This document shows positions 15,707 through 26,199 of a stretch of 37,584 nt of DNA, piece after piece (position 1 is the stretch's first letter; every line of letters starts with the position of its first letter). A program made the position numbers and the translations under genes. The DNA is from Neptuniibacter sp. UBA6509 (lineage in GTDB: Bacteria; Pseudomonadota; Gammaproteobacteria; Pseudomonadales; Balneatricaceae). Location of the stretch: the NCBI GenBank assembly GCA_002435145.1, contig DJLT01000121.1, forward strand, positions 1-37,584. The letters are read 5' to 3'. The notes under the pieces are model-generated. The model worked only from the letters and a program-made list of their open reading frames with translations. It was not told the origin of the DNA and searched no databases.

Positions 15707-16600
15707 TTACGATGCCTTCTTTGCAAGCACCTCGACAACTTCTGCCGCATTGTTCTGTAAGTTTTTCATCAAGTTGTGTCCCATCAATTTAAATTCTGGG
15801 CCGAGAATCATTGCAGGCGAAACCGGTGGAGTGTTCTGGCTGGTCGTCTGTTCTTTAACGCTTTGACGTGTTCGCCACTCAAGTGCCTGCGCTGACCAAT
15901 TATCAAAGCTGCTGAGTTGAAAACGGCTCTGTTTTAGCAAGTCTCTTAAGTGTTGTTCATTGATTAGGTGAGAATGCTGGGCATCTCGTGCCCATGGTAC
16001 TGGATAGAGCATCATTTCAGGCTGTGTGCCTTCTATGACCTCATGTAGCAGTATGTGACCACTAGGTTTAAGCAGACGCCAACACTCTTTGAGTACGCCA
16101 CTATCATCCGGGATATTCAGAAGACTATGTTGAAAGATAATCAGGTCAAATTGAGATTCCATAAACGGTAAGTGATGAGCATCTGCAGTAATAAGCGAAG
16201 GGGGCTTTTGTTTGCATATTGAGGAAATCTTTCTGTTTATTTGATTAAAGGGGTGGCAGATATCAACGCCGATAATATTCAGCGGTTGAGAATGCTTGGG
16301 TCCAGTTAAATTAGATTGCAGCAAGCGCATTAATCCGCCAAGGCCAGAGCCAATATCGAGGATACGACTGGCATTGAGGTGCTGAATTCTATCCAGCAAT
16401 TTTAATGAGGCTTTAATTCCACCAATGTGAAGCTGGTCTATGGGTGCGAGCTGATAGATATCAGGTCCTTGAGGGTACGCTTTTTGGAGTGATTCTATGA
16501 TGAGCTTGGCATCCAGTGCTTGCTCATAGTGTTGCTCGACTGATTCGGTCATTGGTTCAGACATTGGTTTAGATACAGGTTTAGATATAGGTTTAGACAT
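15707..16600 (-). CDS. Class I SAM-dependent methyltransferase in the liu operon
   Basis: This is a 297-residue Rossmann-fold methyltransferase. The SAM-binding motif RILDIGSGLGG is at 79-89, an acidic ribose-binding segment is NIIGVD, and FDLIIFQHSLLNIPD is the post-II motif. The N-terminus starts with an unusual run of SKP repeats (residues 1-20) encoded by 12-base DNA repeats, so the true start may be one of the later Met codons (13 or 17). It follows liuE after 36 bases on the same strand, at the distal end of the leucine-degradation operon. I know of no methylation step in the liu pathway, and the substrate cannot be assigned. It is not obviously a ubiquinone or biotin-pathway methyltransferase. 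Confidence 0.8.
   Translation of the reverse strand: MSKPISKPVSKPMSEPMTESVEQHYEQALDAKLIIESLQKAYPQGPDIYQLAPIDQLHIGGIKASLKLLDRIQHLNASRILDIGSGLGGLMRLLQSNLTGPKHSQPLNIIGVDICHPFNQINRKISSICKQKPPSLITADAHHLPFMESQFDLIIFQHSLLNIPDDSGVLKECWRLLKPSGHILLHEVIEGTQPEMMLYPVPWARDAQHSHLINEQHLRDLLKQSRFQLSSFDNWSAQALEWRTRQSVKEQTTSQNTPPVSPAMILGPEFKLMGHNLMKNLQNNAAEVVEVLAKKAS
16541..16600 (-). repeat. Five degenerate 12-base repeats at the methyltransferase 5' end
   Basis: The first 60 coding bases are five copies of a 12-mer like ATGTCTAAACCT, with decay increasing toward the 3' side. They encode SKP(I/V/M)-type tetrads. Because the unit is a multiple of three, copy-number change would lengthen or shorten the N-terminal tail without breaking the frame. 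Two copies supply in-frame ATG codons that could act as alternative starts. Confidence 0.75.
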
Positions 16601-16636
16601 AAGCGGTGTCTACACAAAGGGTGAATGGGAAACTGG

Positions 16637-17533
16637 TTAACGCATCGCACGAGCGACTTTGGAAGCGCTTGGGCGGCCTAACTGTTGTGAGATCCAATGA
16701 CTCGTTTGCACCAATTTATCTAGATTAATATCCGTGTGGATACCTAAACCGTTAAGCATATAAAGAACATCTTCAGTGGCAACATTACCCGAAGCGCCAT
16801 GGGCGTATGGGCAGCCACCTAAGCCTGAAACAGATGTATCGATAACGGAAATACCCTCTTCAAGTACGGCATAGAGATTGGCCAATGCTTGTCCGTATGT
16901 ATCATGAAAATGTGCTGCAAGCTGAGTGATAGCCACTTTCTCGGTCACCGCTTCAAGCATTTTTTTAGCCTTTAAAGGGGTGCCGATACCAATCGTATCG
17001 CCCAAAGATATTTCGTAGCAGCCCATATCTAACATCTCTCGACTAACAGAGGCTACTTGCTCGGGTGAAATGTCTCCCTCATAGGGGCAGCCCAGAACGG
17101 TGGACACATAGCCTCTAACGGGAATGTTCCTAGCTTTAGCGGCTTCGATAATCGGTAAAAAACGATTTAAGCTTTCAGAAATAGAACAGTTAATGTTTTT
17201 TTGCGTAAAGCTTTCAGAGGCCGCACTGAAAACAGCGACCTCTGTTGCGTTGGCATTAATGGCTCTATTGAGACCCGTTAAGTTCGGTACTAAAGCGGCG
17301 TAGCAAACCCCTTTTTTTTGCTTAATCTCAGCCATTACCTCTTTGGAATTCGCCATCTGAGGCACCCATTTCGGCGATACAAAACTAGCGGTTTCAATAT
17401 GTTGAATACCTGCATCGACTAAACGATGAATGAGCTCCACTTTAACCTGTGTGCTAATCATTTCGCCGGGTTCATTTTGCAGGCCGTCTCTTGGGCCTAC
17501 TTCAACGATCCGAACATGGGAGGGGAGTGTCAT
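16637..17533 (-). CDS. liuE: Hydroxymethylglutaryl-CoA lyase
   Basis: Cleaves HMG-CoA to acetoacetate and acetyl-CoA, the last step of the leucine branch. The 298-residue TIM-barrel protein has the normal family length. GPRDGLQNE at 13-21 supplies catalytic R15 and metal-binding D16. HFHDTYGQ at 208-215 gives the metal histidines, and the lyase signature [16 protein letters not shown] (235-250) contains the catalytic cysteine C241. The start overlaps the liuD stop by ATGA, indicating translational coupling. Confidence 0.96.
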   Translation of the reverse strand: MTLPSHVRIVEVGPRDGLQNEPGEMISTQVKVELIHRLVDAGIQHIETASFVSPKWVPQMANSKEVMAEIKQKKGVCYAALVPNLTGLNRAINANATEVAVFSAASESFTQKNINCSISESLNRFLPIIEAAKARNIPVRGYVSTVLGCPYEGDISPEQVASVSREMLDMGCYEISLGDTIGIGTPLKAKKMLEAVTEKVAITQLAAHFHDTYGQALANLYAVLEEGISVIDTSVSGLGGCPYAHGASGNVATEDVLYMLNGLGIHTDINLDKLVQTSHWISQQLGRPSASKVARAMR

Positions 17534-19557
17534 CTGCTAACGTTCTCATCTGTATCTTCAAGGCTTGTCAGGTTTAACGCTTGTGATTCAAGTTCAATGA
17601 GTAGAGCGCCCTCGTTTACCTGATCGCCTTGAGCAAAGTAAATGTTTTTTACAACACTATCACAAGGTGCGGTAATACTATGCTCCATTTTCATCGCTTC
17701 CATAATGATGAGGCAATCTCCTTGCTTTACCGGTTGTTCTTTTTTAACGCTGATTGCGACGATAACGCCATTCATGGGAGCCGCCAGAGCGCCATCTGCG
17801 GCGGTATCTAGCTCACTCAATGCGAGACTTGGGCGCTGGCATTGAAACTGCTGACCTTGATAGAAGAGTGTTAATTGATCGTTATCTTCAAAGCAATAAA
17901 CAGTCAGCTGCTGACCATCGATGTTAAGGCAGAGGCGATCCACTATTAGCTTTGCAGTGATTGAATAGCTTTTTTGATCCACCGTGATGTTATAGCCATC
18001 AGCTTGAATTATGACTTCTATCTCATAGGTTTCTTGGTCTGTGACAATTACTGTTACATAAGGCTCTACACTGTTTAGTCGCCAGTTATTACGCTGATTA
18101 AAAGGGGAGTAGTGATCTCCTTCGATTGTGCCATTTTGTTGCTGCCGTTGTGAGAAATAGGTCGCGGCTATAGCTAAAAACCAGTGATGATCTTGAGGAG
18201 GGTGAGTAAATAACAGCTCATGATGTTTCTCTATAAAGTCTGTATTGATCTGTTTCTGCCGAAAAGGCTGTGAATTGGCTAGCTGAAGTAAAAATCGGAT
18301 GTTGGTTTTTATCCCAGCTATTCGATATCCCCTAAGTGCATCGACCATCCGGTTGATAGCAGCTTCTCGCGTCTCCCCCCAAGTAATCAGTTTTGCGATC
18401 ATAGGATCGTAGTAGATGCTAATCTCATCGTTTTGGATTACACCGGTATCAATGCGCAGGTAATCATTTTCTTCGGGCGTAGATAGATATTTTAATCTAC
18501 CAGTCGCAGGTAGGAAGCCATTATCCGGATCTTCTGCATAGATGCGCGCCTCGACGGCATGCCCGTTAATGTTGAGCTGATCTTGGGTGAGAGGCAGTGT
18601 TTCTCCATATGCTATTCGTAGCTGCCACTCGACAAGGTCTAAGCCTGTGATCATCTCGGTGATAGGATGTTCTACTTGAAGCCGTGTGTTCATCTCCATA
18701 AAGTAAAACGTGCCATCGGGGTTATACAGAAACTCAACGGTCCCAGCGCCTACATAATTAATCGCTTGGGCTGCGCGTACAGCGGCTTCGCCGATGGTTT
18801 TACGTGTTTGCTCGCTTAGGTCCGGTGCGGGCGCTTCTTCAATTATTTTTTGATGACGACGTTGCAGGGAACAGTCGCGTTCGGCCAGATAAATCCCCTG
18901 ACCCTGTTGGTCACAAAAAACTTGCACCTCCACATGGCGGGTTTGCGTCAAGTAACGCTCGATTAACATATCCGCATTACCAAAGGCTTTCTGTGCTTCA
19001 CGGCATGTTGAATCTAAGGTTGCGTCAAATTCATCTGCGGAGTTCACTATCCGCATCCCTTTGCCGCCACCCCCTGCGACCGCTTTAAGAAGTTGCGGGT
19101 AGCCACATTCAATAGACGCTTGTTTTAGTTGCTTCGGCTCTTGGTTTGCACTGTGATACCCCGGCACAATCGGAACATTCGCTTTCGCCATGATCTCTTT
19201 TGCGATGGACTTTGAACCCATTGCAGCAATGGCCGAAGAGGGTGGGCCAATAAAGCAAATATCGTTGGCGGCTAATGCTTCGGCAAACTGGGTGTTTTCT
19301 GATAAAAATCCGTAACCGGGGTGCACAGCTTGCACGGCGGATTGTTTGCAAATATCAATAATTTTATCGATACAGAGATAGCTTTGTTCGCTAGGAGAGG
19401 GACCTAACAGAAAGGCTTCATCAGCTAAGGTGACATGGCGAGCATTGAGATCCGCTTCAGAGTAGACCGCTACGCACTTTATACCTAATCGTTGTGCCGT
19501 TTTGATAATTCGACATGCGATCTCTCCACGGTTGGCGATCAGGATTTTAGTAAACAT
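17530..19557 (-). CDS. liuD: 3-methylcrotonyl-CoA carboxylase, biotin-carrying alpha subunit
   Basis: Biotin carboxylase plus biotin carrier subunit of the enzyme turning 3-methylcrotonyl-CoA into 3-methylglutaconyl-CoA. The N-terminal carboxylase domain (about 1-445) includes [15 protein letters not shown], the glycine-rich [10 protein letters not shown] loop of the ATP-grasp fold and [14 protein letters not shown] linking region follows, then the carrier domain at the end with EAMKMEH, where K623 is the biotinylation site. At 675 residues it has the usual length. It starts three bases after the liuC stop with GAGGAG upstream and pairs with the LiuB subunit encoded two genes upstream. Confidence 0.96.
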   Translation of the reverse strand: MFTKILIANRGEIACRIIKTAQRLGIKCVAVYSEADLNARHVTLADEAFLLGPSPSEQSYLCIDKIIDICKQSAVQAVHPGYGFLSENTQFAEALAANDICFIGPPSSAIAAMGSKSIAKEIMAKANVPIVPGYHSANQEPKQLKQASIECGYPQLLKAVAGGGGKGMRIVNSADEFDATLDSTCREAQKAFGNADMLIERYLTQTRHVEVQVFCDQQGQGIYLAERDCSLQRRHQKIIEEAPAPDLSEQTRKTIGEAAVRAAQAINYVGAGTVEFLYNPDGTFYFMEMNTRLQVEHPITEMITGLDLVEWQLRIAYGETLPLTQDQLNINGHAVEARIYAEDPDNGFLPATGRLKYLSTPEENDYLRIDTGVIQNDEISIYYDPMIAKLITWGETREAAINRMVDALRGYRIAGIKTNIRFLLQLANSQPFRQKQINTDFIEKHHELLFTHPPQDHHWFLAIAATYFSQRQQQNGTIEGDHYSPFNQRNNWRLNSVEPYVTVIVTDQETYEIEVIIQADGYNITVDQKSYSITAKLIVDRLCLNIDGQQLTVYCFEDNDQLTLFYQGQQFQCQRPSLALSELDTAADGALAAPMNGVIVAISVKKEQPVKQGDCLIIMEAMKMEHSITAPCDSVVKNIYFAQGDQVNEGALLIELESQALNLTSLEDTDENVSR

Positions 19558-19560
19558 CTG

Positions 19561-20355
19561 CTACTCCTCTTTCCAAGAGGGTGAACGCTTTTGTAAAAAG
19601 GCGTTTAGGCCCTCTTGCCCTTCATCACTGACTCGAATGTCAGCAATACGCATAACAGTATCTTGAATAAGCGCTTTATCAATTGTTTGTTGGCTGACAG
19701 AGGCGAGGAGCTCTTTTGCGGCATGTATCGCTTTAGGACTGTTTTGTTGAAGGTGTCCGATGATTTTTGAATAGCTCTCATGAAACAGTTCCGGTGTCGC
19801 AACAATTTCATGAACTAAACCAAAAGACGCCGCTTGCATTGCACTGAAGGGCTCTGCGGTTAAAAAGTAACGCCGTGCTTGGCGCTCGCCTATGGCACGA
19901 ACAACATAAGGGCTAATGACCGCAGGAATAAGCCCTATTTTAACTTCACTGAGGCAGAATAAACTCGATTCTGTTGCGATAACGATGTCGCAGCATGCGG
20001 CTAATCCGATCGCTCCCCCATATGCGTTACCTTGAATAAGGCAGAGGGTAGGTTTTGCCAATGTATTTAGGCGCTGCATCAAATAGGCTAGACGCTTAGC
20101 GTCGTTGAGATTATCTTGATGGCTGCTAGCGGCCATCCTTTTCATCCATGCAAGGTCAGCTCCCGATGAAAAGTGCTTGCCTTCTGAACAGAGTAATAGC
20201 ACTTTTATTTGCGGGTCCGTATGGCAAGTGTCTAAGTGCGTTATTAAAGCTTCAATAACACGATCATCAAAGGCATTGTGCACCTCTGGGCGATTAATTC
20301 TCAGTACTGCGACGCCATCTTCGCCTATAGAAAATAAGACTACCGAGTTTTCCAT
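19561..20355 (-). CDS. liuC: Methylglutaconyl-CoA hydratase
   Basis: Crotonase-fold enzyme that hydrates 3-methylglutaconyl-CoA to HMG-CoA. Its 264 residues show the oxyanion-hole segments FSSGADLAWMKRMA and GNAYGGAIGLAACCDIVIA, and the catalytic-region motif SEVKIGLIPAVISPYV. The position between the two carboxylase subunit genes is the classical liu arrangement and supports this over a generic enoyl-CoA hydratase. AAGGAGAGG precedes the ATG, and nine bases separate it from liuB. Confidence 0.94.
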   Translation of the reverse strand: MENSVVLFSIGEDGVAVLRINRPEVHNAFDDRVIEALITHLDTCHTDPQIKVLLLCSEGKHFSSGADLAWMKRMAASSHQDNLNDAKRLAYLMQRLNTLAKPTLCLIQGNAYGGAIGLAACCDIVIATESSLFCLSEVKIGLIPAVISPYVVRAIGERQARRYFLTAEPFSAMQAASFGLVHEIVATPELFHESYSKIIGHLQQNSPKAIHAAKELLASVSQQTIDKALIQDTVMRIADIRVSDEGQEGLNAFLQKRSPSWKEE

Positions 20356-20364
20356 TGCCTCTCC

Positions 20365-21972
20365 TTACATTCTAAATATTCCGAAGTGAGTATCGTCTAT
20401 CGGTTTATTCAGTGCTGCGGATAAACTCATACCTATAATGTCTCGTGTATGAGCCGGATCGATGATGCCGTCATCCCATAAACGGGCACTTGCATAGTAG
20501 GGATGCCCTTGGTGTTCATAATCTGCAATCGTATCCTGCTTAAATTTCTGTTCTTCATCGTCCGGCCATGTGATGCCTTGGCGCTCCATACTGTCACGTT
20601 TTACTGTGGCTAAAACACCAGCGGCTTGCTCGCCGCCCATCACGGAGATACGGGCGTTTGGCCACATCCATAAGAAATTTGGATTGTAAGCACGTCCACA
20701 CATACCGTAGTTCCCTGCACCAAAAGAGCCGCCAATAAGGACCGTCACTTTCGGTACATTTGCACAAGCAACGGCTGACACCAGTTTTGCTCCATGTTTG
20801 GCAATCCCTTGTGCTTCATGTTTTTTCCCGACCATAAAACCGGTGATATTTTGTAAAAACAGCAGCGGTATTTTTCGTTGGCAACAGAGCTCAATAAAGT
20901 GAGCGCCTTTTTGGGCAGAGTCACTGAAGAGAACCCCATTATTGGCGATGATGCCGATAGGGTAGCCACAGAGATGAGCGAAGCCTGTCACTAGAGTTGT
21001 ACCAAACAGCGCTTTAAACTCATCGAATTCAGAACCATCGACAAGACGGGCGATTACTTCACGGACATCGTAAGTTTTTTTAAGATCGGTGCCGACAATG
21101 CCGTAGATCTCATCGGCTGGATATAAAGGGGGAAGTGGTTTTTTGGTAGCAAGAGTGAGCTGTTTTTTTCGATTGAGATTAGCAATACAGCTGCGGGCTA
21201 TTTCCAGAGCATGTTCATCATTTTCAGCGTAGTGGTCAGCGACCCCCGATGTTTTGCAGTGCACGTCGGCCCCGCCAAGCTCTTCTGCGGTAACAATCTC
21301 ACCGGTCGCCGCTTTCACAAGGGGTGGCCCGGCTAAAAAAACAGTACCTTGGTTGCGCACGATAATGGATTCATCTGCCATTGCGGGTACATAGGCACCC
21401 CCCGCCGTACAGAGCCCCATTACAACGGCAATTTGGGGGATCCCTTGGGAAGACATGCGCGCTTGGTTGTAGAAAATACGTCCAAAGTGGTCGCGGTCAG
21501 GGAAAACCTGATCTTGTTGAGGCAGATTAGCGCCTCCGGAGTCGACTAGATAGATACAAGGTAGATGATTTTGCTCAGCAATCTCCTGTGCGCGGAGATG
21601 CTTTTTAACGGTTAGAGGGAAGTAAGTACCCCCTTTAACGGTCGCATCGTTTGCAATGATCATGCACTCTTGTCCGCAGACTGGGCCGATTCCTGCGATA
21701 ACGCCCGCTGCGGGAATATGGTCTTCATACACCTTATAAGCAGCGAGTTGAGATATCTCCATAAAAGGTGAAAGGGGATCAAGCAGCTTATTGATACGCT
21801 CTCTGGCGAGTAGTTTACCTCTTGATTGATGCAGTGCTTGGTTCTTGGATCCACCTCCTTGTTTAATATGTTCGATTTTGTTCTGAAGATCGCAGACGGC
21901 ATGATTCATCGCTTCATGATTGCTATCAAAAGCGGATGAACCTAGGTTTATTTTACTTTTAATAACCGTCAT
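20365..21972 (-). CDS. liuB: 3-methylcrotonyl-CoA carboxylase, carboxyltransferase beta subunit
   Basis: Transfers the carboxyl group from biotin on LiuD to 3-methylcrotonyl-CoA. The 535-residue protein is a double crotonase-fold carboxyltransferase. It shows [22 protein letters not shown] near the N-terminus, [29 protein letters not shown] in the first half, and [18 protein letters not shown] plus [15 protein letters not shown] in the second. AGGAGAG just before the ATG supports the start. It lies second in the operon, 57 bases after liuA. Confidence 0.96.
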   Translation of the reverse strand: MTVIKSKINLGSSAFDSNHEAMNHAVCDLQNKIEHIKQGGGSKNQALHQSRGKLLARERINKLLDPLSPFMEISQLAAYKVYEDHIPAAGVIAGIGPVCGQECMIIANDATVKGGTYFPLTVKKHLRAQEIAEQNHLPCIYLVDSGGANLPQQDQVFPDRDHFGRIFYNQARMSSQGIPQIAVVMGLCTAGGAYVPAMADESIIVRNQGTVFLAGPPLVKAATGEIVTAEELGGADVHCKTSGVADHYAENDEHALEIARSCIANLNRKKQLTLATKKPLPPLYPADEIYGIVGTDLKKTYDVREVIARLVDGSEFDEFKALFGTTLVTGFAHLCGYPIGIIANNGVLFSDSAQKGAHFIELCCQRKIPLLFLQNITGFMVGKKHEAQGIAKHGAKLVSAVACANVPKVTVLIGGSFGAGNYGMCGRAYNPNFLWMWPNARISVMGGEQAAGVLATVKRDSMERQGITWPDDEEQKFKQDTIADYEHQGHPYYASARLWDDGIIDPAHTRDIIGMSLSAALNKPIDDTHFGIFRM

Positions 21973-22029
21973 GAATCTCTCCTAACATACGACCTCCTAA
22001 GCTAATTTGTAGGGAAGCTAATCAAAAGG

Positions 22030-23196
22030 TTATTGGTTAAGGAATAACTCGCGACCAATTAGCATCCGGCGAATCTCTGAGGTTCCCGCCCCAATCTCAT
22101 AGAGCTTGGCATCACGTAGCAATCGGCCACTGGGAAATTCATTTATATAGCCGTTACCGCCCAATAGCTGAATAGTATCTAAAGCAATTTTAGTGGCGGT
22201 TTCACCTGTATAGAGAAGTACCCCTGCACAGTCTTTACGGCTTACTTCACCTCGCATAACGGCGTGTGCAACCGCGTAGGTGTAAGATTTACAGGCATTC
22301 ATCTGGGTGTACATATCAGCAATTTTTCCTTGGACCAGCTCAAACTCTCCGATCGATTTTCCAAATTGGCTGCGGTCACGAATATAGGGCACGGCAAGGT
22401 CCATTGCTGCGGCCATAATGCCGAGAGGACCACCGGCTAGCACAAGGCGCTCATAATCTAAGCCACTCATCAGTACTTTTACGCCAGCGTGAAGCTCGCC
22501 TAAGATATTTTCTTTAGGCACTGGGCAGTCTTGAAAAACTAATTCACAGGTATTGGAACCGCGCATACCCAATTTATCGAGTTTTTGATGGCGTGAAAAA
22601 CCGGGGCTTTCACGCTCCACAATAAAGGCAGTGATCCCTTTCGAACCCGCATCTAAATCGGTTTTGGCGTAGATAATATAAGTGTGTGCGTCAGGCCCGT
22701 TGGTAATCCACATTTTATTCCCGTTTAAGAGATAGTGATCTCCGTTGTCACGGGCATATAGTTTCATGGAAACAACATCCGAGCCTGCATTGGGTTCGGA
22801 CATTGCTAAGGCGCCAATATGCTCTCCACTAATCAATTTAGGTAGGTATTTGGCTTTTTGATCGGGGTTACCATTTCTGTGAATTTGATTAACGCATAAG
22901 TTTGAGTGGGCAGCATATGATAAGCCTACGGAGGCCGAAGCGCGGCTAATCTCCTCCATTACGATGATGTGCGCTAAATACCCCATATCAACGCCGCCGT
23001 AACGCTCTTCAACCGTAATACCTAAGAGCCCCATATCTCCGAGCTCTCGCCATAGATCATTGGGAAACTCATTTATTTGATCTATTTCAGCGGCGCGTGG
23101 GGCTATTTGCCGGCTCGCAAAACTATTTACTTGCTCACTTAACATGTCGAGCGTTTCGCCTAGTCCAAAGCTCAGTCCTGAGTAGTGTGAGATCAT
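22030..23196 (-). CDS. liuA: Isovaleryl-CoA dehydrogenase
   Basis: FAD enzyme converting isovaleryl-CoA to 3-methylcrotonyl-CoA, with electrons passed to electron-transfer flavoprotein. The 388 residues have the acyl-CoA dehydrogenase fold, with [10 protein letters not shown] (131-140), WITNGPDA and the C-terminal [33 protein letters not shown] region. The catalytic glutamate is in the position typical of isovaleryl-CoA dehydrogenases: E249 in [14 protein letters not shown]. The usual glutamate of other acyl-CoA dehydrogenases is replaced (GAGTSEI). It is first in the liu operon, with the promoter presumably in 23197-23583. No adjacent LiuR gene is present. Confidence 0.96.
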   Translation of the reverse strand: MISHYSGLSFGLGETLDMLSEQVNSFASRQIAPRAAEIDQINEFPNDLWRELGDMGLLGITVEERYGGVDMGYLAHIIVMEEISRASASVGLSYAAHSNLCVNQIHRNGNPDQKAKYLPKLISGEHIGALAMSEPNAGSDVVSMKLYARDNGDHYLLNGNKMWITNGPDAHTYIIYAKTDLDAGSKGITAFIVERESPGFSRHQKLDKLGMRGSNTCELVFQDCPVPKENILGELHAGVKVLMSGLDYERLVLAGGPLGIMAAAMDLAVPYIRDRSQFGKSIGEFELVQGKIADMYTQMNACKSYTYAVAHAVMRGEVSRKDCAGVLLYTGETATKIALDTIQLLGGNGYINEFPSGRLLRDAKLYEIGAGTSEIRRMLIGRELFLNQ

Positions 23197-23583
23197 ATGG
23201 ATACCTATAACTTACCGATGGGGCATCTGGATATGCGTCATGGTTAGAAAGGCCCTGCTCGGTTCTCTGTAAGGTGTTACGTATAATTTTTTATAATGTC
23301 AGGTTAGTTTAGCTTTGGGTTTTCGTAAAGCGGGATCGGGGGGCAAATCGACGTAGATCTTTGTTGGTTTGGGTCATGTAAGCTATTGATTAGTATTAAG
23401 TTAATGTGTTTATTTATAGTGTAAAAATAGGGCTGAATTGGCTTGTGCTTACTGTGCCTTTTTGGCTGTTTTATTGCTAATTCTGGTTCCCCGCATATAT
23501 TTATATAAGGCTTATAAACATTCTGAATAGAGGTTTTTTATCTTTTGATTTCAGAGTGTAGATGAAGGCATGTAGGTGTTTTT
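23197..23583. promoter_or_regulatory. Divergent promoter region between liuA and the thiolase gene
   Basis: This 387-bp gap must drive the liu operon leftward and the thiolase gene rightward. It is AT-rich near 23370-23420 and 23490-23550. I could not find a clear LiuR-type palindrome or another strong inverted repeat. No gene was seen. Confidence 0.5.
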
Positions 23584-24753
23584 ATGTGCATAGATCCTGT
23601 CGTTATTGTGAGTGCAAAACGTACACCTATAGGGAAGCTTATGGGGTGTTTAAGTTATGTGAGTGCGCCTTATTTAGGGGCTGCGGCAATCTCTGGCGCC
23701 ATTAATCAGGCTGCTATTGAAAAGGTAGAAATTGATGAAGTTCTAATGGGTTGTGTCTTATCTGCTGGCTTAGGCCAAGCACCTGCAAGACAAGCCTCTC
23801 GTCTAGCTGGGCTTCCCGATCAAGTTGGCTGTACCACCGTCAATAAAATGTGTGGATCAGGAATGAAAGCGCTCATGCTTGCCCATGATCAACTGATGGC
23901 GGGCTCTGCCAATATTATGGTTGCAGGCGGTATGGAGAGCATGAGCCAGGCGCCTCATTTGTTAGCAAAAGCACGTAAAGGTTTACGTTTAGGCCATGCA
24001 GAGATGTTGGATCATATGTTTGTGGATGGTCTTGAGGATGCTTACGACGGTCGTTTAATGGGAGAGCTTGCGCAGGAGTGTGCAGACAAACATCAAATTG
24101 GCCGAGTTGAGATGGATGATTTCGCTATTGCCTCATTGAGCAGAGCGATAACCGCGTCACAGTCTGGGGCGTTTGATGCGGAAATATCTTCGCTTAAGGT
24201 CGGTGAAATTGTTGTAGACAGAGATGAGCTGCCTCCGAAAGCCGATGTGGAAATGATTCGACATTTGAAAGCGGTATTTAAGGAAAGCGGAACTCTGACG
24301 GCTGCAAATTCTAGCTCTATCTCAGATGGAGCGGCGGCATTAATCCTGATGCGCGAGTCCGAAGCTAAGAGGAGAGGTCTAGATCCTCTGGTGAGGATTG
24401 TGGCACATGCTACTCATGCTCAGCTGCCAGCGGAGTTTCCTGAGGCTGTTGTTGCTGCGATTGAAAAGGTACTGATGGCCTCTGCTTGGACTCTGGATGA
24501 TGTGGATCTATATGAGATTAATGAAGCGTTTGCGGCAACGGTGTTGTTGGTTATTAATACGCTTGGCTTAGATCGGAAACGCGTAAATGTGCATGGTGGT
24601 GCATGTGCTTTAGGGCACCCTATTGGAGCCAGCGGAGCGCGAATTATTGTCACCTTACTGCATGCCTTAGAGGAGAAAGGCCTACAGAAAGGTTTGGCTG
24701 CGGTGTGTATTGGTGGAGGAGAAGCGACAGCTCTCACCGTTGAGCGAGTATAA
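23584..24753 (+). CDS. Acetyl-CoA acetyltransferase (thiolase)
   Basis: Thiolase family II enzyme. It can cleave acetoacetyl-CoA to two acetyl-CoA or run the reverse condensation. Of its 389 residues, the nucleophile C90 is in VNKMCGSGMKA, H345 is in CALGHPIGASG and the second cysteine C375 is in CIGGGEATA. NEAFAA is the active-site asparagine motif. Next to the liu operon, which ends in acetoacetate and acetyl-CoA, its likely role is finishing leucine carbon, but an acetoacetate-activating enzyme is not in the window. A TAGGTG-type ribosome binding site precedes the ATG. Confidence 0.93.
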   Translation: MCIDPVVIVSAKRTPIGKLMGCLSYVSAPYLGAAAISGAINQAAIEKVEIDEVLMGCVLSAGLGQAPARQASRLAGLPDQVGCTTVNKMCGSGMKALMLAHDQLMAGSANIMVAGGMESMSQAPHLLAKARKGLRLGHAEMLDHMFVDGLEDAYDGRLMGELAQECADKHQIGRVEMDDFAIASLSRAITASQSGAFDAEISSLKVGEIVVDRDELPPKADVEMIRHLKAVFKESGTLTAANSSSISDGAAALILMRESEAKRRGLDPLVRIVAHATHAQLPAEFPEAVVAAIEKVLMASAWTLDDVDLYEINEAFAATVLLVINTLGLDRKRVNVHGGACALGHPIGASGARIIVTLLHALEEKGLQKGLAAVCIGGGEATALTVERV

Positions 24754-24758
24754 ATAAG

Positions 24759-24931
24759 TTATCCACAAGGTAAAAATTAGGGAGCTGTGCAGAATAAGTT
24801 GAATAGAAAAAAATAGTGCTGTGGATAAAACAGTTATGCCAATCGTCTTGTTGTTAATAATTTACGGTGAATAAAGTTATGCACTACGCTTTTTCGATTA
24901 AGAGTACAGTCTAGGATCACCTTTATACACA
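24759..24931. promoter_or_regulatory. Cluster of DnaA-box-like 9-mers
   Basis: TTATCCACA, the perfect consensus, lies at 24759-24767. Its perfect complement TGTGGATAA is at 24820-24828. TTATACACA, the R2-type box, is at 24923-24931, and a one-mismatch box TTATGCACT at 24877-24885. All fall in the roughly 210-bp gap between the thiolase stop and the acyl-CoA dehydrogenase start, with AT-rich sequence between them. The sites are read directly; DnaA binding is inferred. The region also has to hold the promoter of the downstream valine genes. Confidence 0.55.
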
Positions 24932-24963
24932 GCTGCGTCAAAGAACAATATTTGGAGGCCTCT

Positions 24964-26121
24964 ATGGACTTTGAATTAAGTGAAGATCAGATCGCTTTTG
25001 TAAATCTAGCGCGTGAATTCTCGGATAAAGAGTTGCTACCCAACGCTGCGGCTTGGGATCAGGAAGAGGTTTTTCCTAGCGATATAGTTAGAAAGGCAGG
25101 TGAGTTAGGTTTCTGCGGTTTGTATGTTCCGGAGAAAGCGGGCGGACTTGGACTGAGTCGTCTTGATGCTAGTTTGATTTTTGAACAACTGGCAATGGGC
25201 TGCACCTCAACCACAGCTTATTTAACCGTCCAGAATATGGTCGTCTGGATCATTGCCACATTTGCTGAAAAAACAATACGTAAGCAGTGGTGCCAGAAAC
25301 TCTCTCAAGGAGAGGCATTAGCTTCATATTGTCTAACTGAATCTGAAGCAGGTTCCGATGCTGCATCGCTTAAAACCCGTGCGCGTTTACATGGCAATCA
25401 CTATGTTCTCAATGGTAGTAAAGCTTTTATCTCAGGGGCAGGAAGTTCTGATCTCTTGGTCGTGATGGCGCGAACGGGTGGAGAAGGCGCGAAAGGCATT
25501 TCTGCGTTTGCGGTCGATGCGAAATCAGAAGGCATTATTTATGGACGAAAAGAGAGGAAGATGGGCTGGCGAAGTCAGCCTACTCGTACCGTTACATTTG
25601 AAAATGTAAAAGTGCCCGCAACTGCTTTGCTTGGTAGTAAAGGAGAAGGCTTCAAAATTGCGATGCAAGGTCTTGATGGGGGACGCATTAATATTGCGAC
25701 ATGTTCTATAGGCACGGCACAAGCTGCACTCAATCATGCAAGTAAGTACTTACTTGAAAGATCGCAGTTTGGGCAACCTTTAGCTAATTTTCAGGCTCTA
25801 CAGTTTAAAATCGCAGATATGGCAACTGAGCTTGTTGCTGCGCGTCAGTTAGTGCGTATGGCAGCGGCTAAACTGGATATAGATCATCCTGATAAAACCA
25901 CTTATTGCGCAATGGCTAAACGTTTTGCAACAGATATTGGTTTTAAGGTGGCGGATGAAGCGTTACAGATTTTTGGTGGCAATGGGTATATCAAAGATTA
26001 CCCCCTCGAGCGTTATCTACGCGATAGCAGGGTGCACCGTATTCTTGAGGGCACTAATGAAATTATGCGGATTATTATTGCCCGACGGCTCTTAATGAGT
26101 GATACGGTGGATCTTCTATAA
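24964..26121 (+). CDS. Acyl-CoA dehydrogenase, probable isobutyryl-CoA dehydrogenase
   Basis: FAD enzyme of the short/branched-chain acyl-CoA dehydrogenase group, most likely oxidising isobutyryl-CoA to methacrylyl-CoA in valine breakdown. Its 385 residues include CLTESEAGSDAASLKT, GSKAFISGAGSSDLL and the C-terminal QIFGGNGYIKDYPLERYLRD. The catalytic glutamate is at the common position, E362 in ILEGTNEIMR, unlike LiuA. GGAGG seven bases upstream fixes the ATG at 24964 as start. A hydratase and a 3-hydroxyisobutyryl-CoA hydrolase gene follow, which supports the valine assignment over butyryl-CoA. Confidence 0.88.
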   Translation: MDFELSEDQIAFVNLAREFSDKELLPNAAAWDQEEVFPSDIVRKAGELGFCGLYVPEKAGGLGLSRLDASLIFEQLAMGCTSTTAYLTVQNMVVWIIATFAEKTIRKQWCQKLSQGEALASYCLTESEAGSDAASLKTRARLHGNHYVLNGSKAFISGAGSSDLLVVMARTGGEGAKGISAFAVDAKSEGIIYGRKERKMGWRSQPTRTVTFENVKVPATALLGSKGEGFKIAMQGLDGGRINIATCSIGTAQAALNHASKYLLERSQFGQPLANFQALQFKIADMATELVAARQLVRMAAAKLDIDHPDKTTYCAMAKRFATDIGFKVADEALQIFGGNGYIKDYPLERYLRDSRVHRILEGTNEIMRIIIARRLLMSDTVDLL

Positions 26122-26199
26122 TCGACTGAAATAGCTTAATCGCTGCGCTTTTAGGTTCAGTCTATCGTCTACATTAATGATTGAATATGGAGAGTGGAT

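Noticed and set aside
19109-19351. Minus-strand open frame within the liuD region
   Set aside because: It is a shadow frame of the biotin carboxylase coding sequence with no supporting start site or homology.
24759-24931. Chromosomal replication origin
   Set aside because: DnaA boxes are present, but dnaA, dnaN, gidA, parA and rpmH are not nearby and no AT-rich 13-mer array is clear. A DnaA-binding cluster is the more cautious description.
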